DNA of 64,000 bases. Source: Symsagittifera roscoffensis. Its lineage: Eukaryota; Xenacoelomorpha; Acoela; Convolutidae. The stretch covers positions 23,641,254-23,705,253 of the forward strand of contig NC_087065.1 in assembly GCF_963678635.1 (NCBI RefSeq). The letters run 5' to 3'. A program made the position numbers and the translations under genes. Shown piece by piece: positions 10,557-21,613 of this stretch (position 1 is its first letter; each line of letters starts with the position of its first letter). The notes below the pieces were generated by a model. That model was not told the DNA's origin. It saw nothing but the letters and a program-made list of their open reading frames with translations, and made no database searches.

Positions 10557-11973
10557 ATGGCTCATGCGCAGATCTCAGTCGAACCATTTGGTGGATCCGA
10601 AAAAGAAGACTTTGGGCAGTTCGAACAACTGTTTCGAGGGTACATCGGAGTAGCGGCAATAGATCCGCCACAACAAGCAAACTTCCTACAACTACATTTG
10701 CGAGACGATGCACTACGTTTCTACCAGACGCTACCAGCAGCGATCAGAGCCAATGTCCCAAACAGTCTCACCGCACTACATGACAATTTCTGCAACCCGC
10801 ATTTACAGGAAGTGCATGTGCTAAAACTCGAGCAGCTAAAGTTCGACCCAAGTAAAGATTCACCAGAAAATTATCTGGTCAATTTAACAAAAAAAGTTCA
10901 GAGAGCGTATCCAACGCCTGACCTACCCGCGGTAGAACCGATTGATGCAGGAGCAGCGGACGAAGTATTAGAAGCAGCGCGATCCAATAGAGAGACCGGT
11001 CAAAGACCAGAAAGGCTGGACGCAGTTAATGATAACCGGAACGAATAAATCAAACGGTTATTCATAAAAGGAATGCCAGGCTGGCTTCGATCTAAATTAA
11101 TGGAACAGCCATCAGCCGCTACGTTGCAAGAACTTTGTAGCCTCGCACGAAAACAGATGACCATCCGCGAGATGTGTTGAAATGAAGACTACCCAGAAGA
11201 TGGTTTTAATGAAATCAGCGAGTCGGTCTCGCAAAATTTGATTAGCGCCCTTACTAAGCTGTCCACGACCCAGGAACAGATGGAAAAACAGCTAAAAGAA
11301 GTAAGAACGCAGATTTCGGAACAAAAAAGATCTCACATGAACCATCGCCAGCAACCCAAAATTATGGCAACATGCAGAATCAACAACACAATGCTACCCC
11401 AAATACCACCTCCAAAAAGGACAATTTGGAGGAGGTTACCAACAAAATTTCCACTCAAACCAAAACACCTCGTTCGGACAAACAAGAGGAAACAGAGATG
11501 AAGAACGCCAGAATAGTTGGCAGCCACGCTTCACGGGTGGATCTAATAACCAAGGATTCCCACCAAGGAACCCAAATTTCAACCAGAGATTTTCACCCAA
11601 ATTTTAGAGCCAACAGTATCCCCAAATGCAACATTAACCCCAAACGCAACAATACCCCCAATTGCAGCGGTACCCACAAATGCAACATAACCAGGCATAT
11701 GAACCGGCACAGCCAAACCACCAACAGCAGGCTATGCGTATGCAGACGGCTCAGTACGCCCCATTCCAACAACAACCTGTACAATACCAAATGCAACTGG
11801 TAGACGCCCAAAATCCAACCGGATCATATAACTCAACGGTTCGATCATCCCAAAAGTTTGGCGATGGATGTGGAAAATTTAACCATACAGCAAGCCAGTG
11901 CTGGTGGAGACAGAAGCCACAGGGACAAAAACAAAGTTTCCCTTTTCAAACAGATTCATCAAAAAACTGTTAA
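10557..11973 (+). pseudogene. Gag region of the envelope-bearing element
   Basis: The region starts with MAHAQISVEPFGG and carries a Ty3/Gypsy-type capsid segment (LQLHLRDDALRFYQTLP, about residues 45-62, followed by an FCNPH...LEQLKF part). Farther on it becomes Gln/Asn/Pro-rich and ends with a Cys/His cluster (GDGCGKFNHTASQCWW, near 11860-11910) that looks like a single zinc knuckle. Gag builds the particle and binds RNA. It lies directly ahead of the protease region, as expected. The region is not in one continuous frame. Confidence 0.75.
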
Positions 11974-13015
11974 AGCCACTACGTCAGCCAGCAAAATCAA
12001 CTAAATTAAATAAACTGTCATCATCAATTATTCCAGAACATGAAATACTCAACCTATATGCAATTACTCCTTTAGAAGGAACAACATTGACTTATACAAA
12101 AATACGTTTTGCTCCATGCATCCAGCGAAGAGCTCTTGTGGATACCGCTGCGTGTGCAAACGTCGTACCAAAACAAATCTTTGAAGAACTCAAGAATGAA
12201 AAATCGTTGTTTCGCCCTCTCGTAATAGCAAAATCAAACCTTAAACGAGTACGAATGGCAGGAGGACAGACGGTAGCGATTGAAACTGAATTAACAGTCG
12301 AATTTCGATTGGCGAATATGACGTTTACGGAACCGTTCCTAGTGCTCAATTCCGCAAACTCTATCATTCTTGGCAACCCATTTTTTAAAGCGCATAAGAT
12401 TCATATTTTCCCTAAATATAATCTCCTTAAATTTCCAGATGTTACGCTTCAAAGTAACGAAATTAAACCGGTAAATAAGCCAAGACGTATAAACAGGGTG
12501 AAAAAATTTCCCCTCACAATCACCAAAAACACGTGATACCGCCGCATAAAGCAGTAGTAATTGAGTGTCAACTTCAAGACACTCCAACAAATATGGAAAA
12601 AACGACGGGAATAGTGGTCCCATCTCAAGAATTAGAAGAAAAAAGTGAACTAGCGATAACATCGTCAACTAGCGAGATTGATAAAAAGAACACTGTATAC
12701 ATCACAGCCTTTAACATGACTGAACACTATCTTACGCTAGCTTTTAAAACCGAAATAGGAAAGTTTCCAATTCTAACTCTCTCTGAATTCGAAAAACTTA
12801 TTCCAATCTTGCCAGAAACACTTGCACTGGCAAAAATGAAGCAACCCGACGATGTTGAATTGGGAATTAACGAACTAATCGAGGAGAAGACGAGCATGCT
12901 GTCCGCTTCACAGCTTAAACCACCGCCCGAGTATGAAAAACTTTGGTTCCCAACGCCTGAAACTTGCCCAAACCCGAGAAAATTGAACCGAAAAGTAACC
13001 TTCAAGATCGTTTGA
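11898..13015 (+). pseudogene. Protease and linker region
   Basis: A retropepsin-like core is visible: RRALVDTAACANVVP near 12127-12170 (active-site segment), a beta-rich middle (VAIETELTVEFRL) and SIILGNPFF near 12360-12390, the conserved ILG segment before the C-terminal strand. A more divergent stretch with no known motif follows (12533-13015) and probably joins protease to reverse transcriptase. The protease would process Gag-Pol. Confidence 0.7.
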
Positions 13016-13099
13016 CCTTTTTAAAATATTTCGAGTGGGAAAATTCAGTATTGACGGAAGATCAAAGATCAGAAGTGGAGCATTTACTTATCGAATATA

Positions 13100-14500
13100 C
13101 TGACATATTTGCATAGCACAGATTTGACGTAGGCTATAACTCGAATATAAAAATAAAGCTGTCACCAGAACATCAACGACCCCTATATACACAAGGACCA
13201 CCCACGCCAAATCACTTAAGAAAGGAATTAACAGTGGAGCTGGCCTTGATGCACTACTTCGGACTGATAACAATGCTATCGCATTCCAAATACAGCAGCC
13301 CACTATTTGCACATCGAAAACCTTCAGGTAAATTAAGAATGTTGGTTGACCTCAGGCGAATCAATCACTCAATCAAGACTGTTTATATCAACAGTAACTT
13401 TCCCATTTCAAACATGACTGATGCATCCAACCACTTCGCCGGATAGAGTTTGTTTACCAAATTGGATTGTTCTCAGGCTTATCACTGTGTGCACATGGCA
13501 GACGACCTGTCAGTGCAACTTTTGGCATTTAATTTCGAGTCACGAACCTACGCATATAAATGCTTAGCTCAAGGGCTCAGTAAATCTGTCACGGGATTTA
13601 GTTCATTTATACGCCACTACCTTGATCCATGCCTAAGAGCTGACTTATGTACCCAGTTCATGGATGATATAGGCAGTGCTGTGAACAATTTTCAGGATCT
13701 AACCCCGACACTTCAAAAAATCTTTGAATGTATAGGCAGATCAGGTCTAACACTTTCACCGAAGAAATGTGAAATAGGAACCCAAAGAATGAAGTTCTTA
13801 GGGAACATAGTAACACCAAACGGAGTTTCCCCCGAGAAAGTAAAAATCTCTGCATTCCTAGATAAAATTAAAATGCCTCAGGCAATCAAACAAGTAAAAA
13901 GACTTATCGGTTACGTTCAGTTCTTTAGGAACTACATGCCCAGTATAGGCGAGAAACTCACACCTTTCTATCGGTTGCTAAAGAAATCGATAGACTTCGA
14001 AATAACTGCGGAGCATTACAAAAGTCTCGAGGTACTCAAAAAAGACTTAATACAAGCAACCAACTTGACACTCAAATTACCAGAACCAGGACTACAATAC
14101 GTCATACTTTGCGATGCTAGCAACCACGAGACTGGATTTGTGCTAATGGTGGAAGATTACATCAAAACTGACAATAAAGGTGGCATAAAGACCTATGCAC
14201 CAGTGCCCTTTGGTTCCCGGCTGTTTAATCCAGCACAACTGAAATTTTCAATATATTATAAAGAATTTCTAGCATTGTAATTTGCGCTGGATCATTTTTC
14301 GCACTACATCTGGGGATCAGTCAAACCAGTGATCTGGTTGACCGATAATAGAAGCTTTACCCAATATTTTCAGGCGAAAACAATACGTCCATCAGTATGG
14401 AACTTTCTCGACAGAGTTCTATCTTTCAATATCATAATAGCAGGCATACCGGGAACAGCAAACTATGCAGCTGATTTCTTGCCCAGGATGCAAACGGACC
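13100..14500 (+). pseudogene. Reverse transcriptase and RNase H region
   Basis: Ty3/Gypsy reverse transcriptase motifs appear in order: FAHRKPSGKLRMLVDLRRIN (near 13305-13365), FTKLDCSQAYHCV (motif A, near 13455), QGLSKSVTGFSSFI (near 13572), TQFMDDI (catalytic box, near 13650) and GLTLSPKKCEIG...KFLGNIVTPNG (near 13745-13825). RNase H starts around VILCDASNHETGFVL (near 14100) and continues past 14300 with WLTDNRSF. These enzymes copy the RNA into DNA. The region sits between protease and integrase as usual. Confidence 0.85.
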
Positions 14501-16575
14501 CATCGGCCTCACTTTCACTAAAGCTAACAGATAAAGTACCAGTTCGAGAAATATATTTTGACTCAACAGCTAGAGTACCGGATGCTTCGCTCAACCAGGT
14601 CCAAGCAATAGAAGATGCATTCTCTACTAACGAGGAAATCGACGACAATCTTATTGCTAATTTGCAAAGATTTGGACTCTACCAGGCATATTTGGAGAAA
14701 CAAAACGGCAAAAATGGCAACGAAGGGTTAGAACCGAAAGCATTGGTTCACCTTATTCGGAAAACAGTAAATGCAGTAGAATATCCAGATCCCGCCGAGC
14801 TTTACAACGACTTACCTTTAAATAGTGAGCCGCTGAACTTAAAGGCTGAACAACAGAAAGATCCGGATGTTGAAAACGTTAAAAACTGGATGCGGATCGG
14901 AGAAATACCCGATCTTACGTATGCAAATAGCTGCCTAAAGAAATACGCAAAACAATTCAACCGACTCATAATCGAAGACGAGATTTTGTTTCGCAACTTC
15001 TACGATGACACAGGTAATATCAAGCACAAGAAGTATTGTTTGCCGACACACCTGTGGAATGAAGTCATTTACCGAATCCATAACTCACCGACAGGGGGAC
15101 ATATCGGGATGACCCGAACAAATGAAGTATTCAGGAAGCGATTTTACTTCCCAGGCTTTACGGAGTTTCTGGTAAATACCATTGAAAATTGCTTGACATG
15201 CCTGCAGGTCAAGAATGCGTCCAACAAACATCAAACTCCCCCACTGCAACCACTTTCCTCACTGCAATCATTCCCAGGATACATGATGCAGATAGATATA
15301 GTGGGACCATTCAAGTCGCCGGTGTATAAATTCGTACTCACGGGAATAGATGTATTTTCAAAATATCTCTTCTCTGCACCATTGACAAACGCAAGCGCCG
15401 ACTCGATTGCAAGAGAACTAACAAAAATGTTCTTTGTGCACAGCTACGTCCCTAAACGAATTTTGTCCGACCTTGGAAGTGCTTTCACGTCGAAACTGAT
15501 ACACGAGCTCACCAATCTGCTCGACATTAAAATTGGGCATGCAACATTAAAGCACCCTCAAACTATTGGACTAGTTGAGAGATCGCATGGAGCAATAAAA
15601 AGGATCCTCAAACTCAATACAGATGAACAATGGGCCAACTGGCACAAATATGTACCGCTTGCGACATTCATCCATAATACATCTTACTATTCATCCATCG
15701 GATGTTGTCCCAGTACCATCTGCCATGAAAGAGAGCTTATTAAACCACTGGATCTACGCTTCTCCACAAGAGCGCTTGAAATAGCAACGGCTGAAGGAGA
15801 TTTCGTGACAACACTACAGGATGCCACGCTGGAGAAACTTAAAGAAACTAAAGATAACAATGTTGCCTCGTATCACCGATATCGAAGATATTACGACGTG
15901 AAAGCATTAGCACAACCACTACCACTACCACTTCACTCGTTCTGTCTGCTCTTAAATCCCTTGTTAACAAACCAATCGGATAGCAGAAACAAGTCTCTTC
16001 AAGTCTGGATCCCGTTGTACAGAGTGGAAAAAGTACTCACTAATAGTAATTACATAAATAGAAAAGTCGTAACCAAATATACGCAGTGTGTACATCGAAT
16101 TCGGCTCCGTCCAATTCAACCTCAGTATCCACCAGAAGATATTGAGCAAATTGACCAAAATCATCCTTCATTGCGTAGATATCGAAGCGAACCAGGATTG
16201 TTCGATGATTACTTGCCCAAATTATTGGAAGACATTCAGCCGCAGACGGACAACGATGAAACACATGATGAAGCACCCGCAACAATAAAACTATCTGTAT
16301 CGATTGGCGGACCGCCCGCACCAATGGTGGCGCCATTACTACCACCGCTACCGCCACCAGCAGTACCACGAGCACCTCTGCCGGACCCAGTCCTCGAGCA
16401 ACCAGCAATACCATTTATAGAACGAAATAAAGACCCCGACCGCAATGAACCAATCGTTAACGCACCAGTAGGAGTTGAAGACAAGGTCAAATTAGAAGGA
16501 TATGGATTTAATCTTGATCGTCTTTTTCAAGAGCAACCACCACGAACAAAACGAAAAGCAGCAGCCGAAGCATAA
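14329..16575 (+). pseudogene. End of RNase H and integrase (long open frame)
   Basis: An open frame of 748 codons. The zinc-binding N-terminal domain is visible around HNSPTGGHIGMTR...CLTCLQVK (about 15080-15210). The DDE catalytic core follows: MQIDIVGPF (first Asp, near 15285), ILSDLGSAF (second Asp, near 15460) and HPQTIGLVERSHGAIKR (Glu, near 15555-15605). After the core comes a basic tail and then a Pro-rich segment (about 16310-16390) before the stop. Integrase joins the DNA copy to the host chromosome. The best preserved part of pol, treated as part of a fossil. Confidence 0.9.
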
Positions 16576-16819
16576 GATCGAATATAGGGCCAACTTCGAT
16601 TCAGTGACGATATCCAATAACACCCAATACCAGCACGTGAAAAACAACAAAGAAGATATAGCATGCGAACAATTGACGGACATGAAGTAGCTCCAGTTAC
16701 ATTCAGCCCTCGATCAACGCCGGAAAAATAATGAAGTAAAAATTGCTAACAAGGACCAAAATTTATCGACTGAAAAAAAGAAAGCTATTATACAATCTAG
16801 CGCACAACGTGCTAAAAAT

Positions 16820-17321
16820 ATGATACGAAGCGATATTGCTAACGATGGCGCAGGACCAAGTAACTCGAACATCAACGCAATTTCTGAGGAACCGAAAATA
16901 GTATTCGGTACCGGAAATATTCTAATTTTTCCCGGTTCTATTGCACATTGTGTTTCGAGTGATTTTCAAATGAGTAAAGGAATAGCTCGTCAAATCAGAG
17001 ACGCTTACCTTGAACGTCAGCCAACGCTACAGGCAATCGAAACACCACAAGTCGGAGCCTCAGTCTCAATGTACATTCCCTCAAAAAACAAATCAATTTT
17101 CAATTTAGTCACAAAATCGCTATATTTCGAAAAAACCGTCTTACTATGACCTTACACGCAGCCTTCGCTGCATAAAAAAGCAGCTAATCGCGCAAGGGAT
17201 AAAGCAAATTGCACTCCCCAAGATAGACTGTGGACTTGACAAACTACGCGAACATTCAGTTTACAACATCATTTTTGACATTTTTTCCAAATCGAACATC
17301 AACGTCTTTATCTATGTGTAA
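16820..17321 (+). pseudogene. Macrodomain module (TARG1/OARD1-like ADP-ribosyl hydrolase) between pol and env
   Basis: After about 65 codons of unrecognised charged sequence, the translated region from about 16885 resembles the small macrodomain family of TARG1/OARD1, which removes ADP-ribose from glutamate and aspartate. Separate blocks match: IAHCVSSDFQMSKGIA (about 16940-16987; human LAHCISEDCRMGAGIA), FNLVTKS (about 17099-17119; human YLITKK, holding the catalytic Lys) and LPKIDCGLDKL (about 17214-17246; human MPRIGCGLDRL, holding the catalytic Asp). The similarity covers nearly the whole 150-residue domain with about one interruption. There are no introns. Position and strand fit an accessory gene of the element. 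The alternative is a processed host gene copy that landed inside it. Confidence 0.7.
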
Positions 17322-17404
17322 AACAAAATAACCTCATACACACCATGTGCAAGTAAAACGGCTCCCGACCCATTAGTCATCAGTACTACACCAATGATGA
17401 ACAA

Positions 17405-18360
17405 ACACGAAGTCGGCTCACTAGGAGATGTCAACTTCCCATAGATCTCGAAAATTGCACCAAATCCCCATGTATTAAGATTAGGGATAAAACACTTTTG
17501 GGACCCCCAAGTGCAAAAAGATTCAGAATCCGAAAAACTCTACTCAGATCACCTTCATAGCACCCATCGGCCATGTCTACGAAGTCGGCTCACTAGGAGA
17601 TGTCAACTTCCCATAGATCTCGAAAATTGCACCAAATCACCATGTATTAACATTAGGGATAAAAAATTTTCAGCACCCCCATCAGCAGCGATGTCGGATT
17701 TTGGAAAATTCACAATCGATGACCCCAGGAGCACCAACGAGGAGGATCCTGAAGCCTGGCGGAATAGGAAAGGTGTACATCTCGATGTACGAAAAATCAC
17801 CCGCACCACCCATGTATTAACATTAGGGATAAAAAATTTTCGACCCACCCAACAGCGGCGAAGTCGGATTTTGGAAAACTCACCACCGATGACCCCAGGA
17901 GGAACAATGAGGAGGATCCTGAAGCCTGGCGGAGGAGGAGGAAAGGTGTACATCTTGAGATACGAAAAATCACCCGCACCACCCAATGTATTAACATTAG
18001 GGATAAAAAATTTTCAACCCCCCATCAGCAGCGAAGTCCGATTTCGGAAAATTCACCACCGATGACCCCAAGAGCACCAATGCGGAGGATCCTGAAGCCT
18101 GGCGGAGGAGGAAAGGTGCAGATCTCGAGATACGAAAAATCACCCGCACCACCCATGTATTAACATTAGGGATAAAAAATTTTCCACCCCCCATCAGCAG
18201 CGAAGTTCGATTTCGGAAAATTCACCACCGACGACCCCAGGAGCACCAATGAGGAGTATCCTGAAGCCCGGCGGAGGAGGAAAGTGGTACATCTCGAGAT
18301 CCGAAACATCAGCCTTATTCCATGTTTTAACGTTAGAGAAACGAAAACTTTCGACACTAT
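17405..18360 (+). repeat. Tandem array of about 170-bp units inside the retroelement
   Basis: Units recur with ATGTATTAACATTAGGGATA starting at 17642, 17812, 17986 and 18155, with a diverged copy at 18322 and a partial one near 17470. Spacing is 167-174 bp. Each unit also has a GGAGGATCCTGAAGCC(T)GGC block and a Pro/Gly-rich coding look in some frames, but no frame is conserved throughout. It lies between the macrodomain module and env. It may be a repeat-rich untranslated spacer. Confidence 0.9.
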
Positions 18361-19511
18361 CAATAAAATCTGAATTAAAAGAAATTACATATGATCAAAA
18401 CACTACAACTGCCAATTCACTAAAAAATAATTGAGCACTCACTAAGGATACTATGGAAAAACTGAGAAGGAAATAAAGTCAATGTAATTGTAAAACTAAA
18501 AGCTAAAAGTCAGTTCAGTCAAATGATCTAAAACAAAAGTTTTCTAAAACAAAATTCAGTCACCGCTACTTCCGCATCCATCTCCACCCGGCCGCACACA
18601 ACACCAGACAAAGTGGCAACATGATCGCTACCAACCACAACAGGGGCACGCCGTCCTCTGAGGACGCCCCCGGGAGCGGCGGGCAGAGAGAGGACCTCTC
18701 AGTCCACGACTGCCCCCGCGAACTTCAAAAAAACTCCCATTGGAGCAGCAAAACAAAACAAACTTGCCCCAAGGCAAAGGGGAGCACATTTTGAACTAGA
18801 AAATTTTTACTCATTCTACTCAGTTAGTTAAACAAAAGTCGCTAGTCTATCTACTACTCAAAATAAAAAAAAACAAAATTTTCAAAGCTAAAACAAACAC
18901 ATCTAGTGATTACAACCTTTTTGTTTGATGGTTAAAGTCTCTTGATTATTCTGCCCCGATCTTTATTGATTATCAAACTCTACTTTCTTTTGTTATACAG
19001 AGCGTTTTTTTAACCTCTATCAGAACTTATTCCGTCGCCATGAAAACGCGTCTATAAAAAAATAAATGATTAAAACATCTGAGTATATACAGAAAGAAAT
19101 TTTACCAAAGGACTAAAAGTCTCTCTCCTTGGCCTCCTCTGGGAGCCACAACCTCACATCGGCCGAAGGAACGTCAAAAGAGATCTGCATGACAGAGATC
19201 GCCTCAGAGAGAAGCACAACCACTGCAGGATCATCCAGTGCATGCAGATATTCTTGCAATTTGGGAAGCAAATATCCCTTGCACAGCATGCCGGTCGGCG
19301 GTATCGCGACCCAACCCTGTCTCTCAATTTTTACGGCCACGTTGTGGATAGTCGTCTTAGCCGCCGTATCCCCAAGACTAGCCACAACCAACAACTGCGT
19401 CACGGGAGATTTACGCCATCTAAAAAAGGCTACTTATGGGAGGTCAATTACGCAGATGAACATTTTCAATTATTGCTGAAAGTTTAGATTACTGAAGAAA
19501 ACGAACATAAT
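18361..19511 (+). other. Spacer before env, with a GC-rich patch
   Basis: No protein was recognised with confidence. A GC-rich patch lies at 18560-18720, in otherwise A-rich sequence. A stretch at 19113-19480 is open on both strands, and its + strand translation has a hydrophobic segment (CLSIFTATLWIVVLAAV) that could be a decayed signal peptide or membrane segment of Env. Confidence 0.4.
18560..18720. other. GC-rich patch with two near-palindromes
   Basis: In an AT-rich neighbourhood this patch is GC-rich and contains CGTCCTCTGAGGACG (18652-18666) and GAGAGAGGACCTCTC (18686-18700), each close to a perfect palindrome. Such words can form RNA stem or dimer contacts in retroelement genomes. 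That role is inference. Confidence 0.45.
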
Positions 19512-21613
19512 TCGGACAATGACACTTGAAGCCACAAATAAGTTACATGTACAAATCACGCCAAGAGTAATTAAACCAACGACCTCCCAGGACAAACAAT
19601 ACAACAGCCTCACTGATATCAACGTTTGCAGCCAAATAAACTATGCCAACCTAGAAGCGCAACACCACTCTGCAAATAAAGGCCAAACCATTACAAGACC
19701 ACTTGACGCCTAGATCGCCCATGAACACTAAACTAAATAAACGCAAGTGGTTGACATTTCCGATAAGATAAGAGCTGACACATGGCACCAGGAAAACGAA
19801 ACAGCACTCACCAATATCTCCTCTGGAATAAAGCGACCAAACGAAACCATGAGAATCCTCCGGGTTTTTTTTGCAAATCAGCCAAGCGATCTCGTCATAC
19901 GACGACGCACTTTCATCTGGAATCTTGTTCCACAAGGAGAGCAAAATTCTATTGGCGGAAAAAATTGTTAACGTTCAATTTCTTGTACCGTTCCCGCAGT
20001 ACAATTTCTCAATGAAAACAGAGATGAACAAACTTCTCGACAAACTTTCAGAACAGTGGAGAACACCGTCTATCGAATGTCCACTCGATTTTTCAACGAA
20101 TTTTAACACGACCACCGATCCCTTCAACGTCAACTGGCTCGTCGAACTAATCGAACAGAAGGTACAGTCCACAAAAAAAGAAGTCGATCAAATCAGAATT
20201 GACACAACCCGATTTCTTAATAATAACCCCATTGAAACTGAACGCACGCGTAGGGCAGCTCCAATAATAGCCGCAGCAGCCATCGCCGGGATCGGACTTT
20301 TTGGCTCTGGCATCCTGATGGGAAGTTCAGACAGCTGTGGAATATTGGGGGTTTTTGGTTCGTGTCAAGATAAAGCGCGAGCTAACGCAAAAAGTATCGA
20401 ATCATTAGAAAAATATTTGATGGCTTTAACCGATTACGTGTCTGAAATTGAGACCTCATCCAACGAAAAGTTTTTCGCCATCTCGAACGAATTGGCAGAA
20501 ATCAAAGCCATCCAGGAACAAACGATCGAAAACCAGAATAAGATTTGGAAGGTTATTCAGGCGCAGTTTGATGCAATACAAGGTAATTTCCATATACTAC
20601 GGGATTGCACACAAACTTTAATCGCAAATCAACAGCTGAACTTTAATTATGATACAGCATCATCATTACTTGCCGTTATCCATGCAGACATAACGAGCTA
20701 CAAAGCTGCCTTGTATGCTTTCAAAACGAATTATTTGAACTCAATCCCAACACTATTAGACAAGAGACTTCCCATGTCTCTCGTGCCTCGAGAATTTTTG
20801 CTGGCCATCATCGATGCTGTGTACAAAAATCAAAAGAATGAGAATCACCGGCTAACCTTGGCGATACCACCAAGCGATGTACACTCGTATTACGATGCTA
20901 AACTACTGCGCGATGTAACAACTATAGATGAAGGCCTACTACTGAGTTTGGCGATACCATACGCCTCAAGTCAAACAGCATTTCAAATACACCGAGCGCA
21001 AGTTGTTCCAATGCCACAACCGGATCCAACCGAAACTATAAGATGGGTCACCGAAGGTCCCTACCTAGCAATTTCGGAAGATTCGATGGAAACAACAGTA
21101 TTGACTGAAGAACAATATTCGAAATGCCTCGGAACAACAACATACCGAAAATTCCACCAAATAATGGAGACACACCTCGGACAGTCTTCATGCCTTGCCA
21201 CGCTATATTTCCATTCGGCAAAAACAGCTTTGACGGTATGCGAGACTGAAAAGATTCTGCTTCCAACACCAGAAAAGGCCAAGAATTTAGGTTATGGAAT
21301 CTGGCTCATAACCTCAGCTAGCGCTGCATTTTCACTCAGGGAGTACAGCTTAGACGAAGTCAACACCCCCAGAAGAGAAGAACATGCAGGCTGCAACATT
21401 TGCTTGATAACTCTAGACTGTGGAACGCAGTTAGTAAGCAAATATATAAAGATAAGACCAGACCTTGATAGCTGCGGTAAAATAATAGACTATATTCTAT
21501 CTAAAAGGCAATATCAACTAAATATTAATGTGCCAGCAACGGTATATTATAATAAGTCTTGGGGTGCGGTACAAGTAGTTGTTTTCGCATTTAACATTTC
21601 TTGGTCTTTGTAG
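19512..21613 (+). pseudogene. Env-like fusion glycoprotein
   Basis: A long frame (19871-21613) covers most of an envelope-like protein. A start at MKTEMNKLL (20012) is possible, but recognisable sequence (LLAEKIVNVQFLVPFP) begins before it. Near 20243 a furin-type RTRR site is followed at once by a hydrophobic stretch, AAPIIAAAAIAGIGLFGSG, as in class I fusion proteins. A long heptad-like helix follows (SIESLEKYLMALTDY and on) and then a Cys-bearing C-terminal half. The protein would mediate membrane fusion of particles. No convincing membrane anchor was seen at the C-terminus, where the 67-bp repeat lies. It resembles env-like proteins of several invertebrate LTR elements, by memory only. 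Confidence 0.75.
21484..21550 (+). repeat. 67-bp terminal direct repeat, right copy
   Basis: Partner of 9816-9882 with 3 differences in 67. It overlaps the 3' end of the Env-like frame. The similarity stops sharply on both sides. Confidence 0.75.

Larger units (their letters stand above)
9816..21613 (+). mobile_element. Fossil envelope-bearing Ty3/Gypsy-like retroelement with a macrodomain module
   Basis: The order on the + strand is gag (10557-11973), protease (about 12100-12400), reverse transcriptase and RNase H (about 13230-14500), integrase (about 14950-15900), macrodomain (16885-17321), a 170-bp tandem array (17405-18360), a GC-rich patch (18560-18720) and an Env-like protein (to 21613). 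The gag-pol-env plan is that of Ty3/Gypsy elements with an envelope, as in errantiviruses, Tor elements and similar invertebrate elements. The copy is broken at roughly half a dozen places, but integrase and Env are long and open. Clear LTRs were not found. A 67-bp repeat near both ends (9816-9882, 21484-21550) has 3 differences in 67, which suggests an insertion that is not recent. Confidence 0.85.

Noticed and set aside
17603-18363. Minus-strand frames with GFRILL/FPKSD repeats over 17603-18363
   Set aside because: They are the tandem array read in reverse; the period is not a constant multiple of three, so no frame is conserved.
19113-19403. Minus-strand 96-codon frame opposite the env leader
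   Set aside because: It reads smoothly but overlaps the spacer of the retroelement on the wrong strand and resembles no known family.
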